Source: a virus
Strand: one strand, 5' to 3'
DNA length: 23,116 bases
IMG/VR virus record: IMGVR_UViG_3300048065_000518
Location: 1-23,116 of that record
Shown: one piece after another, positions 20,401 to 23,116 of the stretch
Numbering within the stretch: the stretch's first letter is position 1
Layout of the letters: each line of letters opens with the position of its first letter
The notes under the pieces: generated by a model
What the model saw: only the letters and a program-made list of their open reading frames with translations
The model's database searches: none
Told to the model about the DNA's origin: nothing
Position numbers and translations under genes: made by a program

Positions 20401-23116
20401 ACAAGCGCTCAAGGAGGCTTCCCTGTACGCTTTGACGACGATTGGCTACGTATATAGCGAACTGGTTAGCAAAAAATTCTGATGGACTACGTATTTCCCC
20501 TGAGCTTATACCAGGCAAACGTCTCTTCAAGGCCGCAGAGTCTGCACCGTCTGAAGTCATGTAGCCTCTGGCTATGTCCCAGAACTCTAAACGCTCTGAT
20601 GGAGTAAGCATGTTTTGGTACGCCCAGTGAGCCATCTCGTGAGAGAAGTTCATGGCGTCTGTTTGCTTGTTAGAAGTGCCAATAAGGACTGAGTTGCTTT
20701 GCTTGTCCTTAGACATGTGACGACCTGGTTGCTTGAACCCGTATGTCTTTGAAGAGTCAAAGACAGGCATAGCGCTTTCAAGCATCGCAGACTGCCTGTT
20801 TTCTGAACCAGCAATAAGGTTAAAGATACTAAGTATCTCTGAAATCTCTTTCTGGTCTTTGCCAGAGAGCATTTGACCGAGTTGCTTGTAAGACTGAGAG
20901 CGCTTTTGGTTTGGTAACTTAACACCATTAGGTGCGTATGTAGCCAGCGTCTCGTATCCAGCACGTAAAGATGCAACGAACTGATCAAACTGTTCTATTG
21001 TATCAAACTTGTTCCACTCTACATCTTCCATATCAGCAATGAACCGCTGTAAATCTCCAGCAGTTTTTATGCTGTCTGGTAGTCCAGACTGGTTTAGTTC
21101 TGGAGACATGGTTTCTCTGTTAAGAGGTATGTTATCCAGTTCGTTTACATTAACTGCCCTGTTCTCACGAGCGCGAGGTGAGTTTGGAAGAGCGGCATCT
21201 TCGGCAGATATCAAAGACTCTGTTTCGCCAGCTTGTCGGCCCGTCAAACGCTGTCCATCAAGAGAGATGAAGTCTTCGTCTGGGTTTAGTGGTCGGAATG
21301 TTTTTGCGGCGGCTACTGAGCCAGACTTGACTGGCGAACCCTGTGCGTCCATAGCGTTCACAGAGCCTACTACATATTGGTTAGGCTTTAGACCACCTGA
21401 CAACTGAGCAGAAGAGGTTTGAGGAGCGGAACCCTTTTTGCTGGTTTGGTTAATTACTCTGACACCCTTATTCTTACCGAAGTCTGGATGTTTTGGATCA
21501 ATGATTTGTATAGAAACCAACTTACCATCAGGCATAGATTCCTGCTTAACACCTCTGTCTTGAGGCTTTACGTCGTCAGCTACTGTAATAGGATCAGATG
21601 ATTGAGCCTGCAAAGGCGCATCTTCTACGTCGGCGTAACGCTGAGTGTTATGATAATCAGGGATTTCTGTTGGCGACGTAGCGATTGAACGCTCTTCAGG
21701 CACGTTACCCGAAGAAAGAACTTCATCAAGTTCTTTCTTCGATGCTTGAGCTATCTTCTTGTAAAGCTCTGATCTTGACATAGCCATGTCAGAAGAAACT
21801 TTATCGCCGTTGCGACGTATAATCTGGAACACCTTTACACCGTTCTCATCAGAGAACTCACGGATAGAGCCAAGCTCTTTACCGTTCACAAAGAACTTGG
21901 TAGAGCCTCCATCTATCTTCTGGTACTGGACATCCTTTGCCATGTTGTAAGCACGTTTGCCGATTTGGACAATGTGTGCTTCTGGCTCACCCTTTGGTCT
22001 AGAGTCTGGCTTCGTTGACTGGACCTTCTCTTGTGCGCTTGAAACAATTTGTTTAGCAGAAGCTCGCACCTCTTCTTTCGGCATACCAGCGCTATGTTCT
22101 TGTAAGTGAGCAAGCTCCCCTTGCATCTCTTGGTAAGACAATTCAGCAAGCTCTTCCATGTTGGCATAATACTCTGCCCTAGAAAGCTCTTCCTCTGTAA
22201 GCTGTACGTTGAATACGTCCTCTGCTTCACGAATCAACTCGCTCTCAGGAACCTGAGATTTGGTCTCGAAATCGTTTGCTTCTGTTTTACGTAGCTCCCT
22301 CTTCAATCGGCCAAGAGCTTGTACAGCCGCGCTTGTATCGTCTGCCTTGATGCGCTTTTTGTCAGATGGAGACATGGTGTTCAACATCTCTGACTTACGC
22401 TTGTTGAGTTTTGCCCGCTCTTGCTTCAAAGCAACAGCGGCTTTTGCGTCACCCTTTCTTTCGGCCCGCTTCAAGTCTTGATGGATGCCTGCTATCCGAG
22501 CCTCTAACTCGTAGTAACGACGTAGCCCAGTAGCTCTGGATTTTTCAACTCTGTTCGCAACAACTGTACCCTTGTCGGTGTACACAAGTGGGTCGTAAAG
22601 GTCTTTTAAGTTTGACTTGATAATGTCTGGGTCAGTGGCATCCCCACCAGTAATAGCTTTAGCTCTGCCCAAAGCTTCTGTTAAACGGGTTTGCGCGGCT
22701 TTTAATTTTGCTGAAGCATCTGCCTCACCTTCATTGGGAACGTCTCGCCCCTCTCTGACTGCATCTGCGAAAGCAGGGTCTTCGCTTGAAACCCCCTCGT
22801 TCACTGATTGGTCAAAACTTTTTTGCGCCCGACTGACTGCGCCTTCTGCCAAACGGATTTCGTTCTGGATTTCTTCTAAGTCACGAGGGTCTAGTACGTT
22901 GTTAAGACCTTGGTCTTTAGCACGTTCTGCCGCCTCTATACTGCGGTCACGAAGAACCTCGTCTTTAGCTCTGGCAAAAGACTTGTTGCGTTCAATCATG
23001 GCTTCTTCGTTAAGCCTGTTCGCGCTTTCTGAAGAGTCGTAGATGAATGTCTTTCCATCACGGACGGTGCGTATCTTGGTAAATGTTTTCCCGCCATACC
23101 CTTGAGGAGACTGACG
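14405..23116 (-). CDS. Giant polyvalent/internal virion protein, two zincins and ART domain (5' partial)
   Basis: The frame is open to the window edge, so at least 2903 aa are encoded and the true start lies outside; an in-frame ATG at 22999 numbers the residues below. Residues 1-600 are long charged helices and linkers. A first zincin has HEMAH at 787-791 and E841 in SPSEFFANQF. A second has HEIGH at 1488-1492 and E1542/E1543 in AEEWFVEGW. Between them lie helical stretches. An ADP-ribosyltransferase-like domain spans about 1683-1935: H1683 in EFHGTP, Y1714 in GPGVYTTKNQDYAGGYA, and E1922/E1923 in NFEETITFN. The C-terminal 900 residues are helical with possible membrane segments near 2440, 2670 and 2738. 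The end is basic (GGKKKKQAS). Such proteins are thought to enter the host with the DNA. Confidence 0.85.
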   Translation of the reverse strand, partial: RQSPQGYGGKTFTKIRTVRDGKTFIYDSSESANRLNEEAMIERNKSFARAKDEVLRDRSIEAAERAKDQGLNNVLDPRDLEEIQNEIRLAEGAVSRAQKSFDQSVNEGVSSEDPAFADAVREGRDVPNEGEADASAKLKAAQTRLTEALGRAKAITGGDATDPDIIKSNLKDLYDPLVYTDKGTVVANRVEKSRATGLRRYYELEARIAGIHQDLKRAERKGDAKAAVALKQERAKLNKRKSEMLNTMSPSDKKRIKADDTSAAVQALGRLKRELRKTEANDFETKSQVPESELIREAEDVFNVQLTEEELSRAEYYANMEELAELSYQEMQGELAHLQEHSAGMPKEEVRASAKQIVSSAQEKVQSTKPDSRPKGEPEAHIVQIGKRAYNMAKDVQYQKIDGGSTKFFVNGKELGSIREFSDENGVKVFQIIRRNGDKVSSDMAMSRSELYKKIAQASKKELDEVLSSGNVPEERSIATSPTEIPDYHNTQRYADVEDAPLQAQSSDPITVADDVKPQDRGVKQESMPDGKLVSIQIIDPKHPDFGKNKGVRVINQTSKKGSAPQTSSAQLSGGLKPNQYVVGSVNAMDAQGSPVKSGSVAAAKTFRPLNPDEDFISLDGQRLTGRQAGETESLISAEDAALPNSPRARENRAVNVNELDNIPLNRETMSPELNQSGLPDSIKTAGDLQRFIADMEDVEWNKFDTIEQFDQFVASLRAGYETLATYAPNGVKLPNQKRSQSYKQLGQMLSGKDQKEISEILSIFNLIAGSENRQSAMLESAMPVFDSSKTYGFKQPGRHMSKDKQSNSVLIGTSNKQTDAMNFSHEMAHWAYQNMLTPSERLEFWDIARGYMTSDGADSAALKRRLPGISSGEIRSPSEFFANQFAIYVANRRQSVQGSLLERLFKDVGRKAESLVRRLLGMDNPLDEQLVDMFERIMPDPKVSVDGVSAGRPLKNQFEQILVSSNGKKSGAARMAAQQLHDLREIQIEIEEALRVGGAIGYDARIMADVLERASKKVYGKFGGRPGQRSHSTRTDINGNSVEGGKRVTMLDSYDKGGSPVYNAGAEDIVLPNGKTVKPFKYMSSRIARGRMLGMSYKIMRMLNDADFTNALSKIEASDLTGKELDDELSRLIATQQDGGMMSISDEVAAFSSDNSGTLASSFEAEASILRAISEKTDSDGKLSALMVQQANDMVVALDMGIDEFVRIYNTNFRSTNGVAPNITKAGQVYKSGNKTTQKYVKRVEQKAKDLALKVANAIDTAEDQVFGQASSIESDPVVSRDIKGMSNKEVMVRINDIKGADTPEMRELKQELYHRVTASLDDPDVAYRLTPTTAKFLSDVMKLAGDMPAEKQFTIDTFYKAIDLGDYELGENAIRYLGQLRSEPGEGLPVRHSLVGRAIDIEAGQRSKADPHNGVPGDAPAAIKEVLTKLTHRDKKVEYTSRTMLYRMLNLMGRTATELVRDKTTFMTGEDLFKLSGEPMPVGSKAAFKETATLSGEPFNATRKQLRQFAIGITSGNADPIDVMHEIGHMVSRATFDDVDRDHMISGFIQAVESGDKAALEIQSRYGKIEGYLEKDIAEEWFVEGWGQWMAKKVAKGDIYNIRFGDGNVSELTVKGYLSQLADRLYESTAYVLNGLIGRKTIRQQYRQMLYHGDMFSSKRSSSPIKTVVNANQFPAVNHSMARSYVQQVVKGMSNEKKLMLREFLGAGPDEDLADYVEFHGTPVLDQFDRVRNPDAYLIPSDDGMFGPGVYTTKNQDYAGGYADRTAPDAYRNMARGLEGEKAETAENIIKQIEILEEQFQDAQLLDGPESYTRAAHFSAKLEAATEAFARLTNNKKSPGVLPMFVRKKNHIDLRTNKRFDFASGEPSDVSSMLASAQRRGYINQSQAEDIANFMGGDGISGDEFYDIMVSAMGDKNADGFRYIKPDLEPEGRANFSRFLRDEGYEGIISNSLPGTNFEETITFNPNHMKHIEADFYDSDRRGMYYSVLGDEGTSGLAGDAVQAMAIREKPIDLNDMVGVARQLQEAGMPDLLNPMRRMVRKEMPTEGDVETVKKTSTVFSYFRENSQKLRESGAAWLGDFIKPAGGTGIYERHDVDLSDKVLPIMNALKKLPDNKNWATRWSRKSLAFLPDKYTGAVGLQEMPASHKRILGAIRRGESEVRKLDAQEQTAARLIISEFEAERVRMTDLGIPVGDSRRGAGDYYVPQQWDVELIRQNPSKAKKAFAQFFYEESRRPDFEDMSLDANAAHNKSEDFINGLIDSDGEIYGDDVLRRAVGDPFFNRVINLNPEQYNFMDDFLVNDLEGLIAKYFDSTTRKIALTDRLGVAGHGFSAYMNVAKDGMNGAIKTLKSSKKVVYRYRQYQEEAPVEQMLVPAIKISEEETGTVLKSIKTMLQEGKSVDEAKRMLLSHYDPIDQADPQLVVRVDAIVNGLKDFPEGKITANTAKLAEQMMDVMNKRPLVKFSEAEFAYRTSRTVKAFNSITLLAFTTLTSLGDKALPLVRSGNFKAWAAANKKWYSDPEYRNAAKSIGTGIENLMHDRMVQMAGEGSQKLQNSFFNFTLLTPWTNMNREIASLVGFEAFKSEIARARKLKASGKELSKSYKTAERFLKRYGMTGEGADVDFLAPDSPELTDIRSSDMLENKQLRYGLMRFTNEAIFTPNPNDIPLFFQTPWGSMIFQLKSFQLMMARMGKYTIDEWREGNRAPLAYLATAGVGMGWASAAAKDHVQARGGEDGESRELRERRVTGSVFGPLAKAIGVEEDSMTDEIAGNYVDGLMAIGGLGLFGELLYNTAEQADNGAFGKLRTFSAVLGPAVGTAEDAYDVFVGGPLGLGEEKAGRRREAVRSIVGRIPVAGGIRSFKEGVVDTVAGEAGSGGKKKKQASKFGSNSFSSNKGFGKEGF

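Noticed and set aside
22617-23042. 141-aa plus-strand frame opposite the N-terminal helices of the giant protein
   Set aside because: The Ser/Ala-rich product is the expected mirror of Glu/Ala/Arg-rich coding DNA; no ribosome-binding site or domain.

Overview
The window looks like part of a temperate, tailed-phage genome (prophage or phage) of a marine alphaproteobacterium. Four things point there. There is a tyrosine recombinase with a regulatory region beside it. There is a compact phage replication and recombination set (prim-pol/helicase, Sak4-like ATPase, SSB, Cas4-like nuclease, dNMP kinase). There is a lysis cassette with a gene-transfer-agent type 3TM holin. Finally, several very small Lys- or Cys-rich proteins are of kinds I recognise from uncultured marine phages. 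Three tandem GTTC half-sites spaced by exactly 7 nt match the alphaproteobacterial LexA box and support that host class. Base composition looks moderate, not the very low GC of Pelagibacter phages, so a SAR116- or roseobacter-like host is more likely; this is inference.

Layout. (1) 1-1809, plus: two tiny proteins, a 152-aa unknown and the integrase, overlapping or closely packed. (2) 1810-2062: non-coding, rich in inverted repeats; attP candidate and promoter for the next genes. (3) 2063-3115, plus: two helix-turn-helix proteins and a conserved phage protein that may be glycosylase-like. (4) 5237-3096, minus: HTH/zinc-ribbon protein, resolvase-like nuclease, two small basic proteins, HNH endonuclease, unknown. 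(5) 5244-5425: terminator-like hairpins, a repeated 15-bp motif and the tandem LexA-type boxes. (6) 7616-5426, minus: a Cro-like regulator followed by a prim-pol/RecA-fold helicase. (7) 7617-7832: divergent control region with an 8-bp inverted repeat. (8) 7833-11925, plus: recombination and DNA metabolism genes, interrupted by a strong terminator at 9575-9600. (9) 23116-11891, minus: a giant virion-type protein (at least 2903 aa, its start lies outside the window), then nine or ten short tightly overlapping genes including holin and endolysin.

How the parts work together. The divergent region at 7.6-7.8 kb probably switches between the primase-helicase arm and the recombination arm. Together these supply priming, unwinding, ssDNA binding, annealing, 5'-end processing, junction resolution and dNTP precursors. 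The minus-strand block on the right is the late module. Its giant protein carries two separate zincin metallopeptidase motifs and an H-Y-E ADP-ribosyltransferase-like domain embedded in long helical regions. This is the architecture of phage polyvalent or internal virion proteins that are injected with the DNA and act in the host. The LexA-type boxes suggest that the host SOS response reaches at least one phage promoter.

The most interesting items are the double-zincin/ADP-ribosyltransferase giant protein, the tandem LexA-type array, a gene whose natural start appears to be ATT in a TAATT junction, and a near-perfect terminator-like hairpin inside a conserved reading frame. No tRNA, rRNA, CRISPR array or insertion sequence was seen.
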